From NCBI GenBank assembly GCA_024226455.1, contig JAAELR010000063.1:1-44165 (forward strand): a DNA stretch of 44,165 nucleotides, written 5' to 3'. This DNA is from Paracoccaceae bacterium (GTDB lineage: Bacteria; Pseudomonadota; Alphaproteobacteria; Rhodobacterales; Rhodobacteraceae). Within the stretch, counting starts at the first letter, position 1; the number at the start of each line of letters is the position of its first letter. A model generated the notes under the pieces. The model searched no databases, was not told the origin of the DNA, and saw only the letters and a list, made by a program, of their open reading frames with translations. This document shows positions 26,999-35,531 of this stretch, in pieces. A program made the position numbers and the translations under genes.

Positions 26999-27949
26999 AT
27001 GAAAGATCATGACAGCGGCGGTTTGCCGGGCAAGTTCCGGCACCCGCAATTCACCGCCGGGGGCGAGACGCGCGCCAGCGTGCGGTTTTGCGACCCGCAG
27101 ACCCTGTGGTTCAACACCGGCACGCTGTGCAACATCGCTTGCGCCAATTGTTATATCGAAAGCTCCCCCGGCAACGACCGGCTGGTCTATATGACGGAGG
27201 CAGAGGTCGAAAGTTATCTCGACCAGATCGCCGCGCGCGGCTGGGCGGTGCGCGAGATCGGCTTTACCGGGGGCGAACCCTTCCTGAACCCGGCGATGAT
27301 CGGCATGGCGCGGGCGGCGCTGGTGCGGGGGTTCGAGGTTCTGATCCTGACCAACGCCATGGGCCCGATGATGCGGCCCGGCATGCGCGCCGGGCTGGCC
27401 GGGCTGCAACGCGACTTTGGCGACCGGCTGACCCTGCGGGTGTCGGTCGATCACTGGTCGCAGGAAAACCACGATGCCGAGCGCGGCAGGGGTGCCTTTG
27501 AGGTGACGCTGCGGGGCATGCGCTGGCTGCGCGACACCGGCATCCGCATGGCGGTGGCAGGACGCACGATCTGGGGCGAAAGTGAAGCGGCGGAACGGGC
27601 GGGCTATGCGGCGCTTTTTGCCCGCGAAGGCTTTGCCATCGACACAACCGATCAGGGGCAATGCGTGCTGTTTCCCGAGATGGACGAGACCGCCGGAGTG
27701 CCCGAGATCACCACCGCCTGCTGGGGCATCCTGGGCAAGTCACCGGGGGATGTGATGTGTGCCAGCTCGCGCATGGTGGTCAAACGCCGGGGCGCGGCCA
27801 GGCCGGCGGTGCTGGCCTGCACGCTGCTGGCCTATGACCCCGGGTTCGAACTGGGCGAGACGCTGGACGAGGCCGAAGGCGAAGTGTTCCTGAACCACCC
27901 GCACTGCGCCAAGTTCTGCGTCCTCGGCGGCGCCAGCTGCTCTGCCTGA
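26999..27949 (+). CDS. Radical SAM protein with C-terminal cysteine cluster
   Basis: 316 aa. C44, C48 and C51 in TLCNIACANC form the CX3CX2C motif for the SAM-binding [4Fe-4S] cluster, followed by the FTGGEPF motif near residue 88 (SAM methionine binding). This makes a TIM-barrel radical enzyme. The C-terminal 90 residues contain seven further cysteines, including the tail HCAKFCVLGGASCSA (C303, C307, C314), which suggests a second iron-sulfur site of the SPASM/twitch kind. The substrate cannot be told. Starts at ATG 26999 close to a GGGCAGGGC site. It is divergent from the zwf operon; nothing near it looks like a peptide precursor. Confidence 0.88.
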   Translation: MKDHDSGGLPGKFRHPQFTAGGETRASVRFCDPQTLWFNTGTLCNIACANCYIESSPGNDRLVYMTEAEVESYLDQIAARGWAVREIGFTGGEPFLNPAMIGMARAALVRGFEVLILTNAMGPMMRPGMRAGLAGLQRDFGDRLTLRVSVDHWSQENHDAERGRGAFEVTLRGMRWLRDTGIRMAVAGRTIWGESEAAERAGYAALFAREGFAIDTTDQGQCVLFPEMDETAGVPEITTACWGILGKSPGDVMCASSRMVVKRRGAARPAVLACTLLAYDPGFELGETLDEAEGEVFLNHPHCAKFCVLGGASCSA

Positions 27950-28114
27950 GAGGTTTTCAGCGCAAGCCGCCAAGCGGGCCGCGCAAGCCCCGATTTTCTA
28001 CACGGTCGGCGCAATCCCAAACCACTCGTGCAAGGCAATCGCAGGCGGATAAACGGGGGCCGGAGCGACAAGAACGCCTCGACAATTCCAGCCACTGGTT
28101 CGCGGCAACGGCGG

Positions 28115-28699
28115 TCAGGCGTCCAGTTCGGCATCCCAGTAGAGAAAATCCACCCAGGTGTCGTGCAAATGGCCCGGTGGAAACTTGCGGCCGGTATTGC
28201 GCAGCTCCTCCGCCCCCGGCTGGCGCGGCGGCTTGCGCAGGCAAAGCCCCGACCGGTGCAGCGGGCGCGAGCCCTTGCGCAGGTTGCATTTCGAACAGGC
28301 CGCCACCACGTTCTCCCAGCTGGTCACCCCGCCCCTGGCGCGCGGCACCACGTGGTCGAAGGTCAGATCCCCCTTGCCACCGCAATACTGGCAGCGGAAC
28401 TCATCGCGCAAGAACAGGTTGAAGCGGGTAAATGCCACGCGTTTTTGCGCCCGGACATAGTCTTTGAGCACCACCACCGAAGGGATGCGGATCTCGACGC
28501 TTGGGGAGTGCACCACCGTGTCGTATTCGGCGACGATATCGACCCGGTCGAGATAGGCCGCCTTGACCGCTTCCTGCCATGGCCAAAGCGACAGCGGATA
28601 GTAGGATAGCGGCCGGTAATCCGCGTTCAGCACCAGCGCGGGGTGGTGTCGCAGATTGCTGGGTTCGCGTACGAAGGATGTTCTGAATTCGCCATCCAT
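28115..28699 (-). CDS. HNH endonuclease
   Basis: 194 aa from ATG 28699 (MDGEFRTSFV). The frame is open another 41 codons upstream, but the start here is the usual one for this roseobacter protein. A zinc-site pair CQYC at about residues 99-102 is followed by LTFDHVVPRARGG with the H of the HNH motif, then NVVAACSKCNLRKG with the asparagine and second zinc-binding cysteine pair. This is the layout of the HNH fold. The N terminus (HPALVLNADYRPLSYYPLSLWPWQEAVKAA) is conserved in this family, which is widespread in bacteria and of uncertain cellular role. It lies between the radical SAM gene and the beta-barrel pair on the minus strand. Confidence 0.92.
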   Translation of the reverse strand: MDGEFRTSFVREPSNLRHHPALVLNADYRPLSYYPLSLWPWQEAVKAAYLDRVDIVAEYDTVVHSPSVEIRIPSVVVLKDYVRAQKRVAFTRFNLFLRDEFRCQYCGGKGDLTFDHVVPRARGGVTSWENVVAACSKCNLRKGSRPLHRSGLCLRKPPRQPGAEELRNTGRKFPPGHLHDTWVDFLYWDAELDA

Positions 28700-28887
28700 T
28701 GCCCGGTTTAATGCCTCCGCCTGTCTTCCTGCCTCGTCTGAAAGGCACCACCTTCGAGTCGCCCCGACTATATATGGCACTCCACTACAGGCAACCCCCG
28801 CAAGATCGTGTGGTTTGGGCAACCGAAAACAGGCGGGCTCCGACCGGAAAACGCCAATGCGAACAGGGGTTTGAGATGACGTTGGGA

Positions 28888-30498
28888 TCAGCGGGCGAAG
28901 ATACCGAATTCCTTGGTGATGCTCAGCGCAAAGCGCGGTTCGTCCTGTGCCACCATGGTGCCCATGCCATAGCGCCCGATGGCGTTGGTGGCCGAAAGGT
29001 CGACGCTCAGCCCGGCACCCGGCAGGTCATAGCGCGCCCCGACTGCCCAGACCAAGTCGCGCCCGCCGCTGACCGGGGTCACCTCTGCCAGCGCCTGCAG
29101 CCCGTCCACCAACTCGACGTTCAGCCCCAGCCCCAAGCCGACGATTTCGATGCTGCCGAAAGCGGTGAATTTCGGCTCGGCGTGCAGGGTCACACGATCA
29201 CTGACCGAATAACTGGCGGGAACGGCGACATAGAGCACCCCGACATCAAGCGTTTCGATGTCACGCCCGCCCAAAACCCGGCCAGAAAGCGAAAACGCAT
29301 CGCCGTTGTTCTGATCAAGCACCCGGATGCGGCCGCCGGCCATCCAGCGTGCCGAGTTTGGCGTCGGATCGTCAGCCCAGGCGAGCGTTCCGTCATTCGA
29401 GAAATCCTCGATGATCCCTTCGATCTGGAGATCGCGGTCGAGCCCAAGGGCACCAGCAACGGCATAGTTGTCGTGGCTTCCGCCCGAGGCGGCGAACCGC
29501 AGGTAGCCGGGATCCAGCACCCCGGCAGAGCCGACAGTGAACCCGTCGCGCTGAAGCTGCATTGCGCGGGCGGAGGTCTCGGCCAGGGGCGTTGGACGGT
29601 AGGTGTCACGCAGCCGGGCCCCGGGCGTGTAGGTCACCCGCAGCCCATACATCGGCGTGTCGCCATCCGGATAGAAGGCCAGGATGCCGGTAGCGGGTGA
29701 TATCCCCACCCCGTTCGTGACATAGCCTTCCAGCGTCACTTTGGGCGTAAAGGCATAGCGCGCGCCGACCGTGTAGACCGGAACCCTGATGATCGCGCGT
29801 GTGGCGTCAAAGGTGTTGCCACCCGTGAAGGGGGCGTTGACGGCGGCAAAAGCCTGCAGCCGGTTATTGGGCTGCCAGGTCGCGCCGACGCCGAGATGTG
29901 CGACGGTGCCGAAAAATGGAATGCCGTTCAGCGTTTCGGGGAAGACGGACACGCCCGGGGTCAGGTGAAACTGCAACTGCGGGCCGAGCCGCAGGCTGAC
30001 CGGCAAATGCAAAGAGCCGATCACGTTGTCGGCATTGGCGACACCTGTGCCGAAAAGCGAGGTCCGGAAACGCAGGGACTCGACCGAGGCCTGCGCCGAG
30101 ACCTGCAGGTTGGGCCGGTCGACAAAGCGGTATTTCAGGCTGCCCCCGGTGGTCAGGAACCGGGTCGGCGGGGAAGTCCCGAGAACCGGTTTGATCAACG
30201 GGTCTTCGATGACCTGAGTGGTAAAGCCCAACTGCAGATTGTGGCCCAAGGCCCAGTCAGCCGCACCGTAATAAAGCTGGCTGCCCGTGCCGACGCCGGT
30301 GTTGAGATCGGTCTGGTGCGAACCCGCCTGGATCGCCCAGGTATCCTTGGGCAGGATGTTGCCGGTTTCGAAATTTGCGAACCGGGTCAACGGTGCCTCA
30401 AGCGGGGTTTCTGCCAGCACAGCCAACGGCGGTACCACGGCCATGGACGCCGCAATCGCCGCCTTTTGCAATATGCCCGCGAAACCAGCCTTTTTCAT
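28888..30498 (-). CDS. Exported, probably outer-membrane beta-barrel protein (second of tandem pair)
   Basis: 536 aa, not matched to a family name by me. The start at 30498 has a GGAG site and a signal peptide (MKKAGFAGILQKAAIAASMA...VLA-E). The rest alternates hydrophobic and polar residues with many aromatic and glycine positions, as in beta strands of an outer-membrane protein, and ends KEFGIFAR. It is clearly a paralogue of the 542-aa protein at 30590: shared blocks include FETGNILPKDT/FETANTLPKGV, LTPGVSVFPETLNG/LTPAVSVFPETVGG, VTNGVGISPAT/VTNGVGLTPAT, VLDQNNGDAFSL/LLDQNNGDPFSL and NAIGRYGMGTMVAQD/NAIGRNGIGTMIAQD. The gap between the two genes is 91 nt. Confidence 0.85.
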   Translation of the reverse strand: MKKAGFAGILQKAAIAASMAVVPPLAVLAETPLEAPLTRFANFETGNILPKDTWAIQAGSHQTDLNTGVGTGSQLYYGAADWALGHNLQLGFTTQVIEDPLIKPVLGTSPPTRFLTTGGSLKYRFVDRPNLQVSAQASVESLRFRTSLFGTGVANADNVIGSLHLPVSLRLGPQLQFHLTPGVSVFPETLNGIPFFGTVAHLGVGATWQPNNRLQAFAAVNAPFTGGNTFDATRAIIRVPVYTVGARYAFTPKVTLEGYVTNGVGISPATGILAFYPDGDTPMYGLRVTYTPGARLRDTYRPTPLAETSARAMQLQRDGFTVGSAGVLDPGYLRFAASGGSHDNYAVAGALGLDRDLQIEGIIEDFSNDGTLAWADDPTPNSARWMAGGRIRVLDQNNGDAFSLSGRVLGGRDIETLDVGVLYVAVPASYSVSDRVTLHAEPKFTAFGSIEIVGLGLGLNVELVDGLQALAEVTPVSGGRDLVWAVGARYDLPGAGLSVDLSATNAIGRYGMGTMVAQDEPRFALSITKEFGIFAR

Positions 30499-30589
30499 GC
30501 TTCACTCCGCAAAATGTCCGCCGTGCCATGGTCCGGCATGTTTTCTGCGACCTCGATAGGTCTTTTGGCGATCCAGGCGTCGCGCGGTG

Positions 30590-32218
30590 TCAGCGCCAGA
30601 ACGGAATATCGAAACTTTTGGTCAGTTGAACCGAGAATTTGGTGTTGTCCTGGGCAATCATGGTTCCGATCCCGTTGCGCCCAATGGCATTGCTGGCATG
30701 CAAATCCACCGACAACCCTGGATTCCGCAGATTGTAGCGCGCGCCTGCCGCCCATGTCGGGTCGGTTGCGTCCAATCCCACGGCGGTCGCTTCGGCGATC
30801 AGTTCGAACCGGTCCATCAGTTCGAAATTCACACCAAACCCAAGCCCCGCCACCTCGGTATTTCCAAAAGCGGCAACCTGGGGATTGGCGCGCAACGTTA
30901 CCCGCTCGTTCAACTGATAGTCAGCCTGCAGGCTGGCATAGAACACCCCAACCCCCCCGACGTTCGACTCTATTTGCCGCCCAAACAGAACTCGCGCAGC
31001 CAGCGAGAACGGATCGCCATTGTTCTGGTCCAGCAGCCTAAGCTTTGGCCCAATCATATAGCGCAGTTCGGTGGTCGGTGTCAGCGCGGGCGCGACAGAG
31101 CCGTCATTGGCAAAATGTTCCAACAGAAAGTCAGCCTGAAAATCCCGGTCGATACCAAAGGACAGCCCGGCACCGTAGTTCTCATTCGATCCGTACCAGC
31201 CGCGGAGAGCCATAACCCCCGGCTCCAACGTATCCGCCGTTTCGATTGTGAACCCGTCCTGTTGCAGACTGGCCTGCCGCGGTGAGACCGGCGCGGCGGG
31301 GCCGCGGAAACTGTCGGGATACCGTGCGCCAGGTGTAAAGCTAAGCTGAACTCCGACCAGTAGCGGCTCGCCATCGGGCCAATGGGTCCAGATGCTTGTC
31401 GCCGGTGTCAGGCCAACGCCGTTGGTGACGAATGCGTCCAGCGCAATCTTTGGCGTGACATTGAACCGCCCTCCCACCGTCCAGACCGGCTGTTGCACGA
31501 ATGCGCCGGTGTTCGAGATCGTATTGCCTCCACTTACCGGAACGTCCACCGCCCCATAAAAGCCCAACCTCTCGGTCGCCTTGAAACTTGCCCCCGCCCC
31601 AACCGAAGCGATGACACCATAGAACGCAGCGCCACCCACAGTTTCGGGAAAGACCGAAACCGCTGGGGTCAGGTGCAGTTGCACCCGTTCTGACGGCGAA
31701 TATGAAATCGGTATTTTCAGCGCGCCTGCGGTAACCCCTGATTGCACGCCGCCCCAAAGGCTTGCATCGAAGCGCACAAACTGTTCGACTGAAGCCAACG
31801 CAGAAACCTTGAACGCGCCCTGATCAATCAGCCCGTATTTTGCCCAGACCGCCAAATCATGGAGGAAGAATTCCGGAAACACTCCATTGATAGGGTTGAC
31901 TGTCGGGTCGCGGTAACTGCTGAAATCGATGCCAAAGCTAAGCCGGTCACTAACCGCATAGCTGCCGCCGCCGAAATACCCCTGATTGCCGGTAGCCGAG
32001 CTCAATCTGGGGTCGGATTGCATGGCCCCGACATGTAGTTCCAGCACACCCTTGGGCAAGGTATTGGCGGTCTCGAACTGCACTAAGCGGATCGGATGGT
32101 CCTGCAGCGGCGCCTCGCCTTGCGCGCCATAGGGCAACAGCGCCAGCGCAGACACAGTCCCTAAAACCATACGCCGCGCCGCCGTGTTCAATCGGGCTTT
32201 TATCATTGCTCGCCTCAT
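30590..32218 (-). CDS. Exported, probably outer-membrane beta-barrel protein (first of tandem pair)
   Basis: 542 aa from ATG 32218; an ATG at 32206 has a better GAGG site, and the frame is open to 32353. The N terminus is basic, then hydrophobic (MVLGTVSALALLPYGAQG) with cleavage near AQG-EA, consistent with export. The body has repeated beta-strand-like periodicity and ends KSFDIPFWR. It shares many blocks with the downstream paralogue, so the pair arose by duplication. G+C is visibly lower than in the cobalamin genes upstream. Function unknown: a porin, a polymer-export pore or a scaffold are possible, none supported by a known motif. Confidence 0.83.
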   Translation of the reverse strand: MRRAMIKARLNTAARRMVLGTVSALALLPYGAQGEAPLQDHPIRLVQFETANTLPKGVLELHVGAMQSDPRLSSATGNQGYFGGGSYAVSDRLSFGIDFSSYRDPTVNPINGVFPEFFLHDLAVWAKYGLIDQGAFKVSALASVEQFVRFDASLWGGVQSGVTAGALKIPISYSPSERVQLHLTPAVSVFPETVGGAAFYGVIASVGAGASFKATERLGFYGAVDVPVSGGNTISNTGAFVQQPVWTVGGRFNVTPKIALDAFVTNGVGLTPATSIWTHWPDGEPLLVGVQLSFTPGARYPDSFRGPAAPVSPRQASLQQDGFTIETADTLEPGVMALRGWYGSNENYGAGLSFGIDRDFQADFLLEHFANDGSVAPALTPTTELRYMIGPKLRLLDQNNGDPFSLAARVLFGRQIESNVGGVGVFYASLQADYQLNERVTLRANPQVAAFGNTEVAGLGFGVNFELMDRFELIAEATAVGLDATDPTWAAGARYNLRNPGLSVDLHASNAIGRNGIGTMIAQDNTKFSVQLTKSFDIPFWR

Positions 32219-32370
32219 TTTGTTGCCTGCCTCAGCAACTACTGTGCTGGTGGCTTTTTCTTTTCTTGCCATTATAGCCAGAAATACCACCAATGCCGCA
32301 ATAACTTGCCCGACCCGCCGCTCTGGTGCCGCGGCGATGTGGCGGCGCAACACTTCGCGTGCGGCAATCT

Positions 32371-33039
32371 TCAGCCGTCGAGCCCCAGCCGGTCGCGGAT
32401 GAAGGCCAGCGCCACGCTTAGCCCGTCGGGCGCGATGCCGTGGCCGGTGCCCTTCATCACATGGGCAAAAACCTCGAACCCCGCCTCGGTCAGCGCGTTG
32501 CCCGCCTCGGGCAGCGACTGGATCGGTACCATGTCGTCCTGGTCGCCATGCACCAGCAGGACCGGCGGCTTCACCCGCGCCTCCTCTGCCAGGCTTTCCG
32601 GCTGCAACAGCCGCCCGGAAAAGCCCACCACGCCCGCCACCGCCTCTGCCCGGCGCGGGGCGACGTGCAGGCTCATCATCGTGCCCTGGGAGAACCCGAA
32701 AAGGATCAGTTGGCCATGGGTGACAGCCTCATCGGTCAGCACATTGTCGAGATAAGCATTCAGATCCTCGACCGATTGCATCATCGAGGCATCCGCCGAC
32801 TCCTCTGATGAACCATCAAGCCAGGGCACCGGAAACCATTGATATCCCATGGGGTTGTTGACGCAGCGTTCCGGGGCGTTCGGGGCCAGAAACACCGTGT
32901 CGGGCAGATGCTCTGCCAGCGGGTCGGCCAGCCCCAGCAGGTCGGCGCCGTCGGCACCATAGCCGTGCAGGAACACGACAACCGATTTGGTGGTGCCGGA
33001 TGCCGCGGCGCGGCGGGCGCTTTCCAGAATGCGTGTCAT
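32371..33039 (-). CDS. Alpha/beta-hydrolase carboxylesterase
   Basis: 222 aa, the size and pattern of the phospholipase/carboxylesterase family. FLHGYGADGADL (23-34) is the oxyanion region. The nucleophile is S117 in GFSQG, the acid is D168 in HGDQDDMVP and the base H200 in GTGHGI. It hydrolyses short-chain esters, thioesters or lysophospholipids in the cytoplasm; the natural substrate is unknown. The ATG at 33039 overlaps the upstream glycosylase stop in ATGA, so it ends a leftward run cbiD-cobK-glycosylase-esterase. Its link to cobalamin genes is probably positional only. Confidence 0.93.
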   Translation of the reverse strand: MTRILESARRAAASGTTKSVVVFLHGYGADGADLLGLADPLAEHLPDTVFLAPNAPERCVNNPMGYQWFPVPWLDGSSEESADASMMQSVEDLNAYLDNVLTDEAVTHGQLILFGFSQGTMMSLHVAPRRAEAVAGVVGFSGRLLQPESLAEEARVKPPVLLVHGDQDDMVPIQSLPEAGNALTEAGFEVFAHVMKGTGHGIAPDGLSVALAFIRDRLGLDG

Positions 33040-33665
33040 CGGATCCCTTCCCTGTCCTTCGCGACCCGGTAGTAGGCCCACAAGAGCCGCGCCGCAACCG
33101 CCCGCCAGGGGCTCCATGCCGCGGCCATGGCGCGCAGTTCTTTCTCGGTGGGCCGCTCGCCGGTGTCAAACAGCAGCCGCGCCGCCTCTTGCAGTGCCAG
33201 ATCGCCCGGCGCAAAGACATCCGCCCGGCCAAGCGACAACATGGCGTAGACCTCTGCCGTCCAGCGCCCGATGCCGGGCACCTCGACGAGCCGGGCGATC
33301 ACATCCTCGTCCGGGGCGTCACGCAAGGCGCCAAAGTCGATCCGCGCCGCGACCAGCGCCCTGGCATAGCGGATCTTCTGTCGGCTGAGGCCGCAGGCGC
33401 GCAGGTCGTGGTCGCTGGCCCACATGATCTTGCGCGGACCGGTAAGCCCGGCCGCCCTGATCCTGCCCCAGATCGCGCTGGCCGAGGCGACGCTGACCTG
33501 CTGGCTGACGATGGCGCTCAGCAACTCGGTGAACCCGTCGGGCCGGCGGCGCAGCGGCAGCGGCCCGGTCTGCTGCAGGGCTTTCTCGAAACGCGGTTCT
33601 TGCGCGGCAAGCCACGAGGCGCCTTCGGCCACGCAATCGGGCGTCTCGATGATGCGGTCCGTCAT
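33036..33665 (-). CDS. DNA-3-methyladenine glycosylase, AlkA-like
   Basis: 209 aa, HhH-GPD superfamily. It removes alkylated bases in base excision repair. The helix-hairpin-helix is LVEVPGIGRWTAEVYAML (126-143) followed after a short stretch by the catalytic aspartate D155 (APGDLALQ). There are no iron-sulfur cysteines at the end, in contrast to MutY/Nth enzymes, which favours AlkA. The start ATG at 33665 overlaps the cobK stop (ATGA), and the stop overlaps the start of the esterase. An alternative name is DNA glycosylase of the 3-methyladenine type II group. Confidence 0.93.
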   Translation of the reverse strand: MTDRIIETPDCVAEGASWLAAQEPRFEKALQQTGPLPLRRRPDGFTELLSAIVSQQVSVASASAIWGRIRAAGLTGPRKIMWASDHDLRACGLSRQKIRYARALVAARIDFGALRDAPDEDVIARLVEVPGIGRWTAEVYAMLSLGRADVFAPGDLALQEAARLLFDTGERPTEKELRAMAAAWSPWRAVAARLLWAYYRVAKDREGIR

Positions 33666-34396
33666 GTCTGCCCCTGCACCCAGGTCAGCGCCTGCTTCAC
33701 GCTGCGCAGGATCGTCGCCTGCGGTTCGGGCGGTCGCCGCATCATCGCCACCTTGATCCCCAGTTGCCGCGCGGCCAGCAATTTGCTGCGGCCGGGATCA
33801 CCACCGGCATTCTTGACCACCAGCCAGTCAACGCCAAGCCGCCCAAACAACTCCACCTCATCCTTCTGGCTGAAGGGCGGCCGCCCGATCAGGTATTCAC
33901 CGCCCCGAAAGGGAAACGGATTTTTCGGCTGGTCGATGCGGCGGCAGATCACCTGCCGACCTCGCAGATTTGAAAAACCTTCCAGCCCCTTGACCCCGGT
34001 GCCAAGGAAAACCGTCGCCCCCTTTGGGATGAACCCCGCCACCTGATCCTCGCGGTCGAAGATCCGCCATCTGTCGCGCGGGCCAGGGCGCCATTCGGGG
34101 CGCATCACCACCGCATGGGGCAGGTTCATCTCGTGGCAGACCGCGGCGGTGCGTGCGGTGATATTGGCGGCAAAAGGATGCGTCGCGTCCAGCACCGCCT
34201 CTATGGCCTCGGCGCGCAGGTAGTCGATGAAACCGCCGCGCCCGCCAAAGCCACCTATTCGCGTCGGCAGGCCCAACTGGGCAGGCCGACGGGTGGCACC
34301 TGCCAACGAGGCGCTGGCCTCGACACCGGGCAAATTGGTCAGAGCCCCGGCAATCCGGCGCGCCTCGCCGCTACCGGCCATCAGCAACAGCCGCAT
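33662..34396 (-). CDS. cobK: Precorrin-6A / cobalt-precorrin-6A reductase
   Basis: 244 aa, CobK/CbiJ family. It reduces the corrin ring of precorrin-6A with NADPH in cobalamin synthesis. Visible marks are LLLMAGSGEARRIA at the start, IEAVLDATHPFAANIT (about 65-80), a TVFLGTGVKGL loop and WLVVKNAGGDPGRSKLLAA near the end, which is characteristic. The gene starts at the base directly after the cbiD stop (TAG-ATG) and overlaps the glycosylase start, showing tight coupling. Whether it acts on cobalt-free or cobalt-bound substrate depends on the pathway variant and cannot be told from this gene. Confidence 0.93.
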   Translation of the reverse strand: MRLLLMAGSGEARRIAGALTNLPGVEASASLAGATRRPAQLGLPTRIGGFGGRGGFIDYLRAEAIEAVLDATHPFAANITARTAAVCHEMNLPHAVVMRPEWRPGPRDRWRIFDREDQVAGFIPKGATVFLGTGVKGLEGFSNLRGRQVICRRIDQPKNPFPFRGGEYLIGRPPFSQKDEVELFGRLGVDWLVVKNAGGDPGRSKLLAARQLGIKVAMMRRPPEPQATILRSVKQALTWVQGQT

Positions 34397-35434
34397 CTAT
34401 CCGCTCCTTGCCAGGATGGCCCCGGCGCGGTCGACAACCACCACGTCGGTCTCGGTTTCGGGCAGTGCCTTGGCCACGCGAACACGGGCCCGATCGGCCA
34501 TACGCTGCGGCATGTCCCTGACCCGTTCGGCCACATGCAGCGCGCTGGTGGCATCGGCAAGCCCCGGCTCGCCGAATTCAGCGGCAAGAGCTGCGAAATC
34601 CACCTGGCTGCGCGCCGAGTGCAGATCCCCAGCACCCTGGGCCAGTTTGGTGATCTTGCCGATGCCTCCGCCAATTGTCAGACGTTTGACAGGGTGGGTT
34701 TTCAAGTACTTGAGCAGCCCACCGGCGAAATCGCCCATATCGAGCATAGCTTGGTCGGGCAACCCGTGCAGCGTCTGCACCACGCGTTCGCTGGTAGCCC
34801 CGGTGCAGCCGGCCACATGGCTCAGCCCCACCGCCCGCGCCACGTCGACGCCACGATGGATGGAGGCGATCCAGGCAGAACAACTGAAAGGTCTGACAAT
34901 TCCCGTGGTCCCCAAAATCGACAGTCCGCCGGTGATGCCCAGCCTCGGATTCCAGGTTTTCTCAGCTATCGCGGCACCGTTGGGGATTGAGATCGTGACA
35001 TTGATATCGGCTTGTTTTCCGTATGTTGCGGCACATTCTTCAATTGTCTGACAAATCATCCTGCGCGGCACCGGGTTGATCGCAGGCCCGCCGGGCCCAA
35101 TCGGCAGGCCCGGCTTGGTGACGGTCCCGACCCCTTCTCCGGCGTGAAACCGCACGCCGCCATCCGACGCCTCGACCCGCGCAATCACCGTCACGCCATG
35201 GGTCACGTCCGGGTCATCGCCCGCATCCTTGACGATACCGGCCTCGGTCCAGCCGTCGCCCGCGGCGCGGTGCGCCAGCGCGAAAACCGGTGTCTCGCCG
35301 CGCGGCAGGGTGATTGTCACCGTCTGTGGAAACGCGCCGCCCCACAGCCGCAACAGCGCCGCCTTCACGGCGGCGGTAGAGCAGGCGCCGGTGGTCCAGC
35401 CCCGGCGCAGGTCGGATTGCGGCTTGCGCGTCAT
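34397..35434 (-). CDS. cbiD: Cobalt-precorrin-5B (C1)-methyltransferase
   Basis: 345 aa, CbiD family. It methylates C1 of the corrin ring. The ATG at 35434 (MTRKPQSDLRRGWTTGACSTAAVKAALL) has the family start LRRGWTTGACSTAA; the frame is open to 35548 without support. Another conserved stretch is GGPAINPVPRRMI near 140-152. The gene is the first of the leftward run. It is divergent from cobA with 97 nt in between. Roseobacters that carry CbiD instead of CobF are known in annotation practice; this fits a mixed aerobic/anaerobic set of enzyme types. Confidence 0.93.
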   Translation of the reverse strand: MTRKPQSDLRRGWTTGACSTAAVKAALLRLWGGAFPQTVTITLPRGETPVFALAHRAAGDGWTEAGIVKDAGDDPDVTHGVTVIARVEASDGGVRFHAGEGVGTVTKPGLPIGPGGPAINPVPRRMICQTIEECAATYGKQADINVTISIPNGAAIAEKTWNPRLGITGGLSILGTTGIVRPFSCSAWIASIHRGVDVARAVGLSHVAGCTGATSERVVQTLHGLPDQAMLDMGDFAGGLLKYLKTHPVKRLTIGGGIGKITKLAQGAGDLHSARSQVDFAALAAEFGEPGLADATSALHVAERVRDMPQRMADRARVRVAKALPETETDVVVVDRAGAILARSG

Positions 35435-35471
35435 CGGGCAGACTATAGGGCGGCGAGTCACCGTCGCCAAT

Positions 35472-35495
35472 CGGGCAATGCGCGTCGTTTGCCCG
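35472..35495. promoter_or_regulatory. Dyad in the cbiD-cobA divergent gap
   Basis: CGGGCAA (35472-35478) and TTGCCCG (35489-35495) are perfect seven-base arms with a 10-nt spacer, in the 97-nt region between the two divergent starts. A shared operator is possible. I looked for a B12-box and cobalamin riboswitch here and do not see one. Confidence 0.35.
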
Positions 35496-35531
35496 CTTTC
35501 CGCCACCGGCGCCACGGGCCATAAACGGCGC

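Noticed and set aside
29896-31041. 381-codon plus-strand frame over the beta-barrel pair
   Set aside because: Crosses the gap between two well-supported minus-strand genes and has no coherent domain.
35435-35531. Possible cobalamin riboswitch between cbiD and cobA
   Set aside because: Only 97 nt and no B12-box-like sequence; a short dyad is all that is visible.
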